Below are positions 1 to 9,962 of a stretch of DNA of 64,000 bases, piece after piece. The stretch's first letter is position 1. Each line of letters starts with the position of its first letter. A program made the position numbers and the translations under genes. The DNA is from Umezawaea sp042738955 (lineage in GTDB: Bacteria > Actinomycetota > Actinomycetes > Mycobacteriales > Pseudonocardiaceae), in assembly GCF_042738955.1 (NCBI RefSeq), contig NZ_JBHYHC010000034.1, forward strand, positions 17,345 to 81,344. Reading direction: 5' to 3'. A model generated the notes under the pieces. That model did no database searches and was not told where the DNA came from. It saw only the letters and a list, made by a program, of their open reading frames with translations.

Positions 1-3000
1 CGGAGTCCGTCCGTGACACGGTCGGCTACTTCGTCAACACGCTGCCGGTGTCGGTGACGATCGCCGCCACCGACACGTACGCCGACCTCTTCCAGCAGGT
101 GCGCACGCGGGTCAGGGCCGCTGTGGACAACGGGGACCTCCCCCTGCCCGCGATCCTGCGATCCGCGGGCCTGACGGGGCCGGAAGCACTGGCCCGCACC
201 GCGCAGACCGTGTTCCAGCACTGGAACGCCGGTCTGCACGACACCGTCGACGTGCAGGACGTCCGGTTGCGCGCGGAGGGGTCCTCCGCACGGCTGAGCC
301 TCCTGGACATGGAGAGCAGCGCGGGCTTCCCCCTCGCCGTCATGGTCCGCGAGGACAGCGCGGGCACCCACGTGCTGTGGAAGGACCCGAACGGCGCGGT
401 GGGAGCCGAGCGGATCGCCGTGATGGCGGCCGATTACCTCCACGTGCTGCGCGAGATCGCGGCCGACCCGGACGCGGCGCTGGTGGCGGTGTCCGACGAC
501 GCGCGACGAGGTCGGGAAGCACCCGAGGGGCGACCGGCGCCGAACCCGGTCGCGAGCGGGGCGTGGGACGACATGGTCCAGGTGTGGGAGGAGGTCCTCG
601 GTATCGACGACGTCACGCCGGAGGACTCCTTCTTCGAGCTGGGCGGACACTCGCTGCTGGCGGAGAGCCTGGTGAACGCCGTGTCCCGCCGGTTCGCGAC
701 CGACGTGTCGATCAGGACGCTGTTCGACCACCCGTTCCTCGCGGAGTTCGCCGACGAGGTGCTCGGCACGGCGGTCGCCGAGGTCCCGCCGGACCGGCGG
801 GAAGGACCGGCGTCCGTTTTCCAGCAGGGGATCTGGCTGGCCGAGCAGCTCGAACCGGGTCTCGCCCTGCACAACGTGCCGATGGCGTGGCGCGTGCCGG
901 GTGGCGGCCTGGATCCGCTGACCCTGCGCCGGGCGTTGGCGGGCGTCATCGCCGACCACGAGGTCCTGCGCACGTCGTTCCACAACCGGGAGGGCCGGAT
1001 CCTCCAGGTCGTGGAAGCCGCCTGGGAGCCGGAGCCGCTCACCGTCCGGGTCGATGGCGAGGACGCGGTGCACGAGTGGCTGGACGCCGCCGCTCACCAC
1101 GAGTTCGACCTGGAGTCCGGCCGACCCCTGACCGCCGCGCTCGTCGAGAGCGGCGGTGACCAGGTTTTCTTCGTGTGCGTCCACCACCTCGTGTGGGACG
1201 CCGCCTCCCAGGACGTCTTCCTCCGCGCGCTGAACGCCCACTACACCGGGCTCTCCGCCTCCTCGCCCGCGCTCGAAGCGCCTGTCCTGCCCGCTTGGCT
1301 GCCGGGGGCGTCCGACGCCTCTCCCGCGGAGGGCTCGTCGCCCTTCCTCCTGCCCGACGGCGTCGGACTCCACGCCCTCACCCGGAAGCTGGGCTGCACG
1401 GCGGCGGACGTCGCTCTGGCGGCGTTCGCCGCGCTGCTGGCCTGGTACACCGGCAAGCAGGAGCTGACCGTCGAGGTCGACGACTCCGTCCTGGGCATCG
1501 GGGCCGCCGCCGATCGGACCTTCACCGAACTGGTGGCCGACGTCGCGTCGCGGCGTCGCGGCACCGCTGTCGTCGGCGACGCGCGGTTCTCCTACGGGAC
1601 GCCCGGAACTCCGCTGGGCCGGTCCGGCCTGCACCTCGCGGTGTCGCCCGCACAGGAAGGTCACGACGGACGGCTGGTCTTCGACGGTCGTCTCGGGCTC
1701 TCGCGGATGCGGCTGATGGCCGACCACTACACGAGGATCTTCGCGATCCTGACCGACGAGCCGGACACGGTGATCGGCGCGGTCGAGCCGCTGAGCGCTG
1801 ACGAGCGCGAGACCCAACTCCGTCGGTGGAACGACACCGCCGCCGCCTACCCGCGCACGGCGGTGACCGAGTTGATCCGCGAGCACGCGGTGGCGAACCC
1901 GTTCGCGGTGGCGCTCACCGACGGCGACGTGAACCTCACCTACGGCGCGCTTCTCGCCACCGCCGAGGAGCGAGCGCGAGACCTGGTGCACAGGGGCGTG
2001 CAGCCCGGAGAGCTGGTCGCCCTGCTGCTGCCCAGGGGCCAGGAGCAGGTCACGGCGATTCTGGCGGTCCTCCTCGCGGGTGCCGCCTACCTGCCGCTCG
2101 ACCCCGCGTACCCGCCACGGCGGATCGCCCACCTCCTGGCGGACTCCGGAAGTCGCTGGGTGCTCACCGACGGCGACGGGCTCCGGCACGGAGGCCTCCG
2201 CGAGTTCACCGGACAGGTGCTGGACCGGATCGGGGAGGGAGGGGATCGCACCGAGGTAGCCCTGCCCACGGTCTTCCTGGACTCACCCGCGTACTGCATC
2301 TACACGTCCGGGACCACCGGTCGCCCGAAGGGGGTGGTCATCACCCACCGCAACCTCGTCCGGCTGCTGCGACCCGAGGGCGCGCCGCTGTCGTTCTCGT
2401 CGTCCGACGTCTGGACGGCGTTCCACTCCTACACCTTCGACGTCTCCGTGTGGGAGGTGTTCGGGTGCCTGTCGCACGGCGGCAGGCTGGTGACCGTCTC
2501 CACCGACGAGGTGAACGACCCGTGGCTGTTCCTGGAACTGCTCCGCGGGGAAGGCGTCACCGTGGTCTGCCAGACCCCGAGCGCGTTCGGGCGCCTGACG
2601 TCGTCGGGCGGCAGCGCTCCCGGTGACCTGGACGGGCTGCGCTACGTGCTGCTCGCGGGTGAGGCGCTGCGACCGGCAGGCCTCCGCGACTGGGCCGAGC
2701 GGTTCCCCCACGTGCGGTTGGTCAACCTCTACGGGCCGACCGAGACCACGGTGTACGCCAGCTCCCACACGATCACCCCGGCCGACATCGCGACCGGCAC
2801 GAGCACCATCGGCACACCGCTCCCCACCACGACCTTGTTCGTCCTGGACCAGCACACGGGAGCCCGGTTCCTGCCCGTCGGCGCCGTCGGGGAGCTGTAC
2901 ATCGGCGGAGAGGGGGTGGCGGCCGGGTACCTGAACCGCGCGGAGTCGACCGCCGAGAAGTTCGTCCCGTCCCCGTTCGACGGCCGCGTGCTCTTCCGGA

Positions 3001-5753
3001 CCGGGGACCTCGTGCGCCACGCGACGGACGGCGGCCTGGAGTTCCTGGGGCGCGCCGACCGCCAGGTGAAGGTCCGCGGCTACCGCGTCGAGCCGGGCGA
3101 GGTCGAAACCGCTCTGCGGGCCGTCCCCGGCGTGGCCGACGCGGTCGTGGTCGTCGAGGACGACCACCTGGTCGCCGTCGTGCGCGGGGCGCGCGACCTC
3201 ACCAGCGACGCGCTGCGCGCGCACCTCGCCGAGGAACTCCCCGCGTACCTGGTGCCGCACAAGCTCAAACGCGTCGACAGCATGCCGTTGACCTCGCACG
3301 GCAAGCTCGACCTCGACCTCCTGATGGCGACGGCCGTGCCCTTGGCGGTCTCCGACCGCCCGCGACCGGAGACGTCGACCGAGATCCGGTTGGCGCGCTT
3401 GTGGACCACGGTGCTCGGCGTCGACGACCCGGGGGTCGACGACGAGTTCTTCGCGCTGGGAGGCCACTCGTTGCTGGCCTTCCGCCTCGTCGGACTGGTC
3501 GGCGAGCACTTCGGGGTTCGGCTGGGGGTGCGAGACCTGTACGAGCGGTCCCGGCTGCGCGAACTCGCCCGTCTGCTCGACGAGCGCGGCGACGCGTCCG
3601 ACGCCCCCGCGCCCTCGACAGCGGTCGACGGCGCCACCGAGCCCGTCTCCCCCTTCCACGAGGGGGTGCTGCTGGCGGAACTCCTGTCCGAGAGCGTGCG
3701 GCACAACGTGTTCCTCGCGTGGACGACGCCGGATCCGGTGGACCTCGACCTGCTGGAGGCGGCGTTCACCGGGCTCGTCGCCGGGCACGAGATCCTGCGC
3801 ACCGGCTACCTGCTCGACGCGGGGACGCCGCGCCAGTCGATCCACGCCCCGTGGACACCGAAGATCGAGACCTTGGACCTGCGGACCTCGCGGGACGCGC
3901 CCGCCGAGCTGACCGGGTGGCTGGACGACGCCGCGGGCACGCGCTTCCAGCTGGCGACCGGCCAGCTGCTGCGGGTCGCGCTCGCCGACCTCGGCGAACG
4001 CGGGCACGCGCTGCTCCTGTGCCTGCACCACGTGCTGGTCGACGACAGCGCGATCCCCGTCCTGCTGGCCGAACTCCAGCGCTACTTCCAGGCCGCGCGC
4101 GACGGGCGTCCCGCCGCGCCGCCGGTTCAGCAGTACGGCGACTTCGTCCGGGTCCACCAGGCACGGCTCGACAGCGGGCGCCGTCGAGCGGATCTCGCGC
4201 ACTGGCGTGGGCGCCTGTCCTCCGCGCCGCCCTACCTGGACTTCCCCGCACCTCGGGTGGCGGCTCCCGACGGTGCCGTGCGCCTGTCGCTTCCGCCGAG
4301 CACCACGCGACGGCTCCGCGAGTTCCAGAGCGAGCAGAACGTCAGCTGGTTCATGGCGTTCGGCGGCGCCCTGTGCCTGGCGCTGCACCGCTGGAGCGGG
4401 CAGGCCGACCTGACGGTGGGCGTGCCCGTCACGAGCCGCGCGCCGGGGGACGGGCACGACCTGCTGGGACCCGCGCTCAACACCGTGGTCCTGCGGTCGA
4501 ACCTCGGCGGGGGGAACGCCACCGCCGCGGACGTCGTCCGAATGATCCGCGCCGAACTGCTGACCGCGATGGAACACGCGGGAACGCCGTTCGAGGACGT
4601 GGTGCGCGACCTCGCCCCGGAACGCCGAGCGGGACGCACCCCGTACGTCGACGTGCTGCTGAACATGAACCTGCGCGGTGGTCGTCGAGCCGTGCTCGGC
4701 GACGCGGTGCTGGAGCCGTTCTTCGCCGACGAGTTGTGGGCGCGCGACACCAAGTTCGGAGCGACCCTCACGGTCGCGGAACAGGACGACGACCTGACCG
4801 CGATCCTCTCCTACCAGGGCGCGCTGGTCTCGGCTGAGGCGGCACGGGATCTCGCCAACGGCGTCGTGACCGCGTTGGCCGAACTCGTCGACGGGGAGGA
4901 CGGGGTCACGGCCGCCCCGCGGCAGGCGTCCGGCCGCGCGCAGTACCTCGACCTCGCGATCGCTCGGGAGTCGGACCGGGACAGCACGCGCTACCGCGAC
5001 CAGGTCGAGCACTGGGCGTCCGCGCTGAGCGGGGCGCCCGCCTACCTCGACCTGCGGGCTCCTGCTCGGGTCGAGCCCAACGGTGTGGTGCCGATCCCCT
5101 TGCCCGACGGGTTGTCGAGCTCCTACGGGGCCCTGCAAGCCGAGCACCGCGTCTCGCCCTACATGATCGTGTGCACCGCGCTGGCGGTGCTGCTGCACCG
5201 CCGAACCGGCCGTCGCGACGTGACGTTCACCAGCGGGATGACGAGCCGGGTCTCCGCCGACCTGGCCGACGTCATCGGGCCCGCGCTGAACACCGTGGTC
5301 CTGCGCTCGCGACTCGACCCCGCCGACACGGTGCTGCACGGCCTGCTGACGATGCGCGAAACCGTCCTGGACGCGATGGCCAACGCCGAAGTCGGCTTCG
5401 CGGACGTCGTCACCCGCCTGCGCCCACCACGCCTGCCCGGTCGCACTCCCTGGGGTGACGTGGCCCTGGAGTTCGAGGTGGTCGCCGAGCGGCCCCCGAC
5501 GCTCGGCGGGCACCCGTTGCACCCGGTGGACATCAGCCGCCGGGACGCCGAATACCTGGGCAAGACCTCGCTGACCGTCGCCTTCGTCCTGGAGGGGTCG
5601 CGGCTGCGCGGTCGGGTCGCGCACCGCGGCGACCGCGTCGGCCGGGCCGACGCCGAGCGGTTCGCGGCGGAGCTGGGACGGTTGGTCGCCTCGGTTCCCG
5701 ACCTGGTGCGCGAAGCCGTCGCACCGGCCGTCACCCTGCGGGACCCGACGTGA
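1..5753 (+). CDS. Non-ribosomal peptide synthetase, 3' part (C-lobe, T, C, A, T, C, C-lobe)
   Basis: The reading frame is open from base 3, so the N-terminus lies outside the window. Domains in order: condensation C-lobe with the latch motif GYFVNTLPV (nt 27-56); carrier domain with LGGHS (Ser codon 651); condensation domain with HHLVWDA (nt 1182); adenylation domain with YTSGTTGRPKG (nt 2301), FDVSVWE, NLYGPTETT and GRADRQVKVRGYRVEPGE; carrier domain (Ser codon 3468); condensation domain with HHVLVDD (nt 4026) and latch GPALNTVVLRS; then a second C-lobe (about nt 4960-5735) repeating that latch but with no HHxxxD. There is no thioesterase domain. By hand alignment to PheA the specificity pocket reads roughly D-V-W-C-L-A-L-V-Y-K; I do not assign a substrate. 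The stop overlaps the next gene's GTG, so translation is probably coupled. Confidence 0.95.
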   Translation, partial: ESVRDTVGYFVNTLPVSVTIAATDTYADLFQQVRTRVRAAVDNGDLPLPAILRSAGLTGPEALARTAQTVFQHWNAGLHDTVDVQDVRLRAEGSSARLSLLDMESSAGFPLAVMVREDSAGTHVLWKDPNGAVGAERIAVMAADYLHVLREIAADPDAALVAVSDDARRGREAPEGRPAPNPVASGAWDDMVQVWEEVLGIDDVTPEDSFFELGGHSLLAESLVNAVSRRFATDVSIRTLFDHPFLAEFADEVLGTAVAEVPPDRREGPASVFQQGIWLAEQLEPGLALHNVPMAWRVPGGGLDPLTLRRALAGVIADHEVLRTSFHNREGRILQVVEAAWEPEPLTVRVDGEDAVHEWLDAAAHHEFDLESGRPLTAALVESGGDQVFFVCVHHLVWDAASQDVFLRALNAHYTGLSASSPALEAPVLPAWLPGASDASPAEGSSPFLLPDGVGLHALTRKLGCTAADVALAAFAALLAWYTGKQELTVEVDDSVLGIGAAADRTFTELVADVASRRRGTAVVGDARFSYGTPGTPLGRSGLHLAVSPAQEGHDGRLVFDGRLGLSRMRLMADHYTRIFAILTDEPDTVIGAVEPLSADERETQLRRWNDTAAAYPRTAVTELIREHAVANPFAVALTDGDVNLTYGALLATAEERARDLVHRGVQPGELVALLLPRGQEQVTAILAVLLAGAAYLPLDPAYPPRRIAHLLADSGSRWVLTDGDGLRHGGLREFTGQVLDRIGEGGDRTEVALPTVFLDSPAYCIYTSGTTGRPKGVVITHRNLVRLLRPEGAPLSFSSSDVWTAFHSYTFDVSVWEVFGCLSHGGRLVTVSTDEVNDPWLFLELLRGEGVTVVCQTPSAFGRLTSSGGSAPGDLDGLRYVLLAGEALRPAGLRDWAERFPHVRLVNLYGPTETTVYASSHTITPADIATGTSTIGTPLPTTTLFVLDQHTGARFLPVGAVGELYIGGEGVAAGYLNRAESTAEKFVPSPFDGRVLFRTGDLVRHATDGGLEFLGRADRQVKVRGYRVEPGEVETALRAVPGVADAVVVVEDDHLVAVVRGARDLTSDALRAHLAEELPAYLVPHKLKRVDSMPLTSHGKLDLDLLMATAVPLAVSDRPRPETSTEIRLARLWTTVLGVDDPGVDDEFFALGGHSLLAFRLVGLVGEHFGVRLGVRDLYERSRLRELARLLDERGDASDAPAPSTAVDGATEPVSPFHEGVLLAELLSESVRHNVFLAWTTPDPVDLDLLEAAFTGLVAGHEILRTGYLLDAGTPRQSIHAPWTPKIETLDLRTSRDAPAELTGWLDDAAGTRFQLATGQLLRVALADLGERGHALLLCLHHVLVDDSAIPVLLAELQRYFQAARDGRPAAPPVQQYGDFVRVHQARLDSGRRRADLAHWRGRLSSAPPYLDFPAPRVAAPDGAVRLSLPPSTTRRLREFQSEQNVSWFMAFGGALCLALHRWSGQADLTVGVPVTSRAPGDGHDLLGPALNTVVLRSNLGGGNATAADVVRMIRAELLTAMEHAGTPFEDVVRDLAPERRAGRTPYVDVLLNMNLRGGRRAVLGDAVLEPFFADELWARDTKFGATLTVAEQDDDLTAILSYQGALVSAEAARDLANGVVTALAELVDGEDGVTAAPRQASGRAQYLDLAIARESDRDSTRYRDQVEHWASALSGAPAYLDLRAPARVEPNGVVPIPLPDGLSSSYGALQAEHRVSPYMIVCTALAVLLHRRTGRRDVTFTSGMTSRVSADLADVIGPALNTVVLRSRLDPADTVLHGLLTMRETVLDAMANAEVGFADVVTRLRPPRLPGRTPWGDVALEFEVVAERPPTLGGHPLHPVDISRRDAEYLGKTSLTVAFVLEGSRLRGRVAHRGDRVGRADAERFAAELGRLVASVPDLVREAVAPAVTLRDPT

Positions 5754-6979
5754 GCGTCGGAGCGGTCGCCGAGGTGCCGCTGCGCTCGCACCCGGTGGTT
5801 CGGGGGCTCGTCGCCGCGGAGATCACCTCGGTCCTGGGCACCCAGCTCAGCGTCGTCGCCATCCCGTGGCTGGTGTTGAACCTGACCGGTTCGCCGCGGT
5901 ACATGGGCCTCGTGGTGGCCGCCCAGTTCGCGGGCATGGCCGTGATGGGCGCGACCAGCGCGGCCTGGGTGGGGCGGTTCAGCCCTCGGCGCGTGATGCT
6001 CGCCGCCGACCTGCTGTGCGCCCCGTTGATCGCGGCGCTGCTGGTGCTGCACCTGTTCGGCGCACTGCACATCGCGGTGTTCGCCGCGGTGATGTTCGTC
6101 GTCGGCGGCTGTGCGGCCCCGTTCCTGGCGGGCCAGCAGGCAGTCCTGGTCGGCGTCACCTCCGACGAGACGCGGTTGAGCCGCGTGAGCGCGATCCTGC
6201 AGAGCGCGGGCAGGGCGGGCATGCTCGTCGGTCCCGTGCTCGCGGGTTTGCTGATCTCGTTGGTCGACGCGCCGCTGGTGCTGCTGGTGGACGCGACGAG
6301 CTACGCGATCTCGGCGCTCATCCACTGGAGGTGCCTGCCGAGGACGCCCGCGCCCGCTCCGGGACGCCAGGGCTCGCTGACCGCGGGACTCCGAGCCCTG
6401 CTGGCGAACCGGCTCACGGCGGGGTGGTCGGCGGGGCTGGTGCTCGCGGAGGTGGCGTGGCAGGGCCTCTTCGCCCTCCTGCCCGTGTTCGCCGTGGTCC
6501 GGTACGCCGGGTCGCCGACCGTGGCGGGGGTCTTGTTGAGCGCGTTCGGATGCGGTGCGCTGGTGGGCGCCCTGCTGGTCGGTGTGGTGCTGCGGCGGAC
6601 GTCCGCCCGCACCCTCGCGCTGGTGGGGCGGGTCGTGCTCTGCGCGGCGTTTGCCGTCCTGCTCCTCCCGTTGACCCTGCCGTCGCTGATCGGGTGCCTC
6701 GTGGTCGTCGGGCTGCTCAACGGGCAGAGCAACTCCTCCCTCTCCACCGTGCGGATGTTGAGCATCCCGGAGAACGCGAGACCCGCCGCCCTGACCGTCG
6801 CCACCGCGATCGCGCTGGGCGGCGGCACGGCGGGCTGGGCCCTGGCGGGCGTGGTCGCCGAATCCGCCGGTCTCCACGCGGCGGTGCTGTGCGCGGTTTC
6901 GGCACAGGTCGCGGCGACCGCGCTCTTCGTCTTCGGCGTGACCGGAACCGGTCGTGATCCACTACCCGCGAAAGGCTGA
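5750..6979 (+). CDS. MFS efflux permease of the biosynthetic cluster
   Basis: This 409-residue, very hydrophobic protein has about twelve predicted membrane segments and the major facilitator layout of macrolide-efflux-type exporters. An early motif (GLVVAAQFAGMAVMG) is followed by basic loop residues GRFSPRRVM, the MFS cytoplasmic loop 2-3 signature in degenerate form. The GTG start overlaps the NRPS stop (GTGA), and the PKS starts only a few bases after its stop, so it is co-transcribed. Export of the NRPS/PKS product, and hence self-protection, is the likely role; this is inferred from position, not from any substrate signature. Confidence 0.88.
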   Translation: MSVGAVAEVPLRSHPVVRGLVAAEITSVLGTQLSVVAIPWLVLNLTGSPRYMGLVVAAQFAGMAVMGATSAAWVGRFSPRRVMLAADLLCAPLIAALLVLHLFGALHIAVFAAVMFVVGGCAAPFLAGQQAVLVGVTSDETRLSRVSAILQSAGRAGMLVGPVLAGLLISLVDAPLVLLVDATSYAISALIHWRCLPRTPAPAPGRQGSLTAGLRALLANRLTAGWSAGLVLAEVAWQGLFALLPVFAVVRYAGSPTVAGVLLSAFGCGALVGALLVGVVLRRTSARTLALVGRVVLCAAFAVLLLPLTLPSLIGCLVVVGLLNGQSNSSLSTVRMLSIPENARPAALTVATAIALGGGTAGWALAGVVAESAGLHAAVLCAVSAQVAATALFVFGVTGTGRDPLPAKG

Positions 6980-6983
6980 CGAC

Positions 6984-9962
6984 GTGCCCACTGGAACCGA
7001 CGAAAGCGGATTCGTCGCCGTCATCGGCATGGCCGGGCGTTTTCCCGGCGCGTCCACGATCGAGCGGTTCTGGGAGAACCTGCGCGCGGGCCGCGAGTCC
7101 ACCACGCGCTTGCCCGAGCACGGGGATCCCGCGCACCCGGACTACACGCCCGCCTTCGGCGTCCTGGACGGCGCGGCCGACTTCGACGCGGGTTTCTTCG
7201 ACTACTCGCCCCAGGGCGCGCTGGTCGTCGACCCCCAGCAGCGGGTGCTCCTGGAGTGCGCGCACGAGGCGCTGGAACGCGCGGGGCACGGCGGGCCGGG
7301 GCGGCCGAGGACCGGGGTGTTCGCAGGCGGCTCCAGCACCCGCTACGGCGAACACCTGCGGCTGAGGGTGGACGAACTGCCCTTCGTCGACGAGTGGCAG
7401 ATCGGCCAGGGCAACGACCTGGACTTCCTGACCACGCGGATCGCCTACCACCTCGGGCTCACCGGCCCCGCCGTCTCGGTGCAGTCCGCCTGCTCCACGT
7501 CGCTGGTCGCCGTGCACGTCGCCGTCTCCGCCCTGCTCGCGGGTGACTGCGACCTGGCCGTGGCGGGAGGGGCGAGCGTGGTCGCCTCGGTTCCTCGATC
7601 GCGCTACACGCCGGGCGGAGTGATCTCGCCGGACGGGCGCTGCCGGGCCTTCGACGCGAGTGCCGCCGGAACCGTGAACGCCAGTGCGGCAGGCGTCGTG
7701 GTGTTGCGGCCCTTGGCCGACGCGCTCGCCGACGGGGACCACGTCCACGCGGTGATCCGGGGCTCGGCGGTGAACAACGACGGTCGCGGCAAGGTCGGGT
7801 TCACGGCGCCGAGCGTGACCGGCCAAGCCGAAGCCGTCCGAGCGGCACACCTGGTCGCGGGCGTCCGGGCGGACGAGATCGGGTACGTCGAGGCGCACGG
7901 CACGGCGACCCCGCTCGGCGATCCGGTCGAGGTGGCCGCGCTGACCACGGCCTTCCGGGACAGCACGGACCGGCGCGGTTTCTGCCGGATCGGCTCGGTG
8001 AAGACGAACATCGGCCACGCCGACGCGGCGGCGGGGGTCGTCGGCCTGATCAAGGCGGTGCTCGCGGTGGAACACGGCGAGGTGCCCGCCAGCCTCCACT
8101 ACCGCCGCCCGAACCCGGCGATCGACTTCACCTCCTCCCCGTTCGTGGTCAACGACACCCTGACGACGTGGTCCGATGCGGGTGGACCGCGCGTCGCCGG
8201 GGTCAACTCGCTCGGGTTGGGCGGCACCAACGCGCACGTCGTCGTGGCCCAGGCGCCCGCGCGTCCACCAACCCCCACCGAGCGGACCCACCAGCTGGTC
8301 CCCCTGTCGGCGAAGACGGCGGACGCGGCCGACACCGCGGTCCGGGAACTGGCGGGATGGCTGCGCGAACGACCGGACCAGGACCTGGCCGACGTCTCGT
8401 GGACGTTGCGCGACGGCCGCGATCACCACCCGCATCGCCGATTCGTGGTGGCCGGGAACCCCGCCGAGGCGATCACCGGTCTGAGCGCGGGCGCCGCTCA
8501 CACCGGCGCCACCGATCGCGTCGGTCGGGACGCGGTCTTCCTGTTCGCGGGCCAGGGAGCGCAGCACGTGGGCATGGCGAAGGGCCTGTACGACCAAGAG
8601 CCCGTGTTCCGCCACCACCTCGACGAGGTCGCCGAAGTCGCCGCTGGACCGTTGGGCCTGGATCTGCGGGAGGTCCTGTTCCCGGAGGACGAGAGGGCAG
8701 AGGCCGTCGCGGCCGAGCGCTTGGCCCTGATCGCCGTCGGGCAGCCCGCCGTGTTCGCGGTGCAGCACGCCCTGACCCGCCTTCTGCTGTCCTGGGGGCT
8801 GTCGCCCGCCGAGGTGACCGGCCACAGCCTGGGCGCCTACGCCGCCGCCTGCGCCGCGAAGGTCTTCTCACCCGCTGACGCGATCCGCGCGGTGGTCGAG
8901 CGCGGTCGACTGCTCACCACCATCCCGGCGGGCGCCATGGCCGCGGTGGGCCTGCCGGAGCCGGAGGTGACCCCGATGCTGCCCGAAGGCCTCAGCGTGG
9001 GGGCGGTCAACGGTCCGGGTCAGTGCACCGTCACCGGGCCCGTGGGCCTGGTCGCCGCGTTCGTCGCCGAACAGGGTCTACGGGGGGTCGAGGTGCGTCG
9101 ACTGCGCATCTCCACCGCAGGTCACTCGCCCTTGGTGGACCCGGTCCTGCCCGCTTTCGGCGAGTTCCTGGGCGGCATCGACCTGCACGAGCCCGAGGTG
9201 CCGATCCTCTCGGACGTCACCGGCGACCGGATCGAGCCGGACGTGATCGCCACCCGTGCGTACTGGGTCGACCACCTGCGCCGCCCGGTGCGGTTCGACG
9301 GGGTCCTGGCGACCCTGCTCGCGGACCGGGGCCACGTGCTCGTCGACCTGGGGCCGGGCAGGACCTTGTCGTCCCTCGTCCGCCGTCACCCGTCCTTCGG
9401 CGACGGCGACGACCACCCGGTGTTCGCCATGACGCCCCACCCGGCCGAGGAGACCTCCGATCCGGCCGCGCTGCTCACCGGTGTGGGGCGGGTGTGGGCG
9501 GCGGGAGGGCGCGTCGACCTGTCGGCGCTGCACCGGGATGAGAGGCGCGGCCGGGTGCTCCTGCCCACCTACCCGTTCCAGCGGCGCCGTTACTTCGTCG
9601 AGCCTGTCGAGCGGACGACGGGAACCGCGCAGGGCGTCGCCACGCGGATCCACGAGTCCGCGCAGGCCGGTCCGGGGCCCGAAGACCACGGCCCGGTCGA
9701 ATCCCGGTCCGCGGTCCTGTCCGGGGTGCTGGCCGCGTTCGCCCGCGCGCTGGGCGTGCCGGACGTCGAGGCCGACGACGGTTTCTTCGACCTGGGCGGG
9801 GATTCGCTGGTGGCGGCCAAGATAGCCGCTTGGGGCCGATCCGAGTTCTCCGTCGACCTGTCCGTCGCCGACATCATCAGGAGCGGTACGGCCGAAGCGC
9901 TGGCCGACGTGATCGAGGAGCGCGTCGCGACCTCGACCGGCGCCCGGCGGGTCGCACCGTGA
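6984..9962 (+). CDS. Type I polyketide synthase module (KS-AT-ACP)
   Basis: A 992-residue single module. The ketosynthase has the nucleophile in QSACSTSL (Cys about 170) and the two histidines in EAHGTATPLGDP and KTNIGHADAAAG. The acyltransferase has FLFAGQGAQHVGM and GHSLGAYAA (Ser about 615); its specificity loop reads STAGHS where malonyl types have HAFH and methylmalonyl types YASH, so the extender unit is unclear. The carrier motif is LGGDSL (Ser about 941), a form common in carriers that work beside NRPS modules. There is no KR, DH or ER, so one beta-keto extension is expected. I prefer GTG 6984 over in-frame GTG 6954 because an AAAGG sits 8 bases upstream and this start lies after the transporter's stop. 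Confidence 0.93.
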   Translation: MPTGTDESGFVAVIGMAGRFPGASTIERFWENLRAGRESTTRLPEHGDPAHPDYTPAFGVLDGAADFDAGFFDYSPQGALVVDPQQRVLLECAHEALERAGHGGPGRPRTGVFAGGSSTRYGEHLRLRVDELPFVDEWQIGQGNDLDFLTTRIAYHLGLTGPAVSVQSACSTSLVAVHVAVSALLAGDCDLAVAGGASVVASVPRSRYTPGGVISPDGRCRAFDASAAGTVNASAAGVVVLRPLADALADGDHVHAVIRGSAVNNDGRGKVGFTAPSVTGQAEAVRAAHLVAGVRADEIGYVEAHGTATPLGDPVEVAALTTAFRDSTDRRGFCRIGSVKTNIGHADAAAGVVGLIKAVLAVEHGEVPASLHYRRPNPAIDFTSSPFVVNDTLTTWSDAGGPRVAGVNSLGLGGTNAHVVVAQAPARPPTPTERTHQLVPLSAKTADAADTAVRELAGWLRERPDQDLADVSWTLRDGRDHHPHRRFVVAGNPAEAITGLSAGAAHTGATDRVGRDAVFLFAGQGAQHVGMAKGLYDQEPVFRHHLDEVAEVAAGPLGLDLREVLFPEDERAEAVAAERLALIAVGQPAVFAVQHALTRLLLSWGLSPAEVTGHSLGAYAAACAAKVFSPADAIRAVVERGRLLTTIPAGAMAAVGLPEPEVTPMLPEGLSVGAVNGPGQCTVTGPVGLVAAFVAEQGLRGVEVRRLRISTAGHSPLVDPVLPAFGEFLGGIDLHEPEVPILSDVTGDRIEPDVIATRAYWVDHLRRPVRFDGVLATLLADRGHVLVDLGPGRTLSSLVRRHPSFGDGDDHPVFAMTPHPAEETSDPAALLTGVGRVWAAGGRVDLSALHRDERRGRVLLPTYPFQRRRYFVEPVERTTGTAQGVATRIHESAQAGPGPEDHGPVESRSAVLSGVLAAFARALGVPDVEADDGFFDLGGDSLVAAKIAAWGRSEFSVDLSVADIIRSGTAEALADVIEERVATSTGARRVAP

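Noticed and set aside
2283..5624. Minus-strand open frame of over 1100 codons inside the NRPS
   Set aside because: Arg/Gln/His/Pro-rich composition typical of the reverse frame of high-GC coding DNA; no domain recognisable, and the plus strand has full NRPS motifs.
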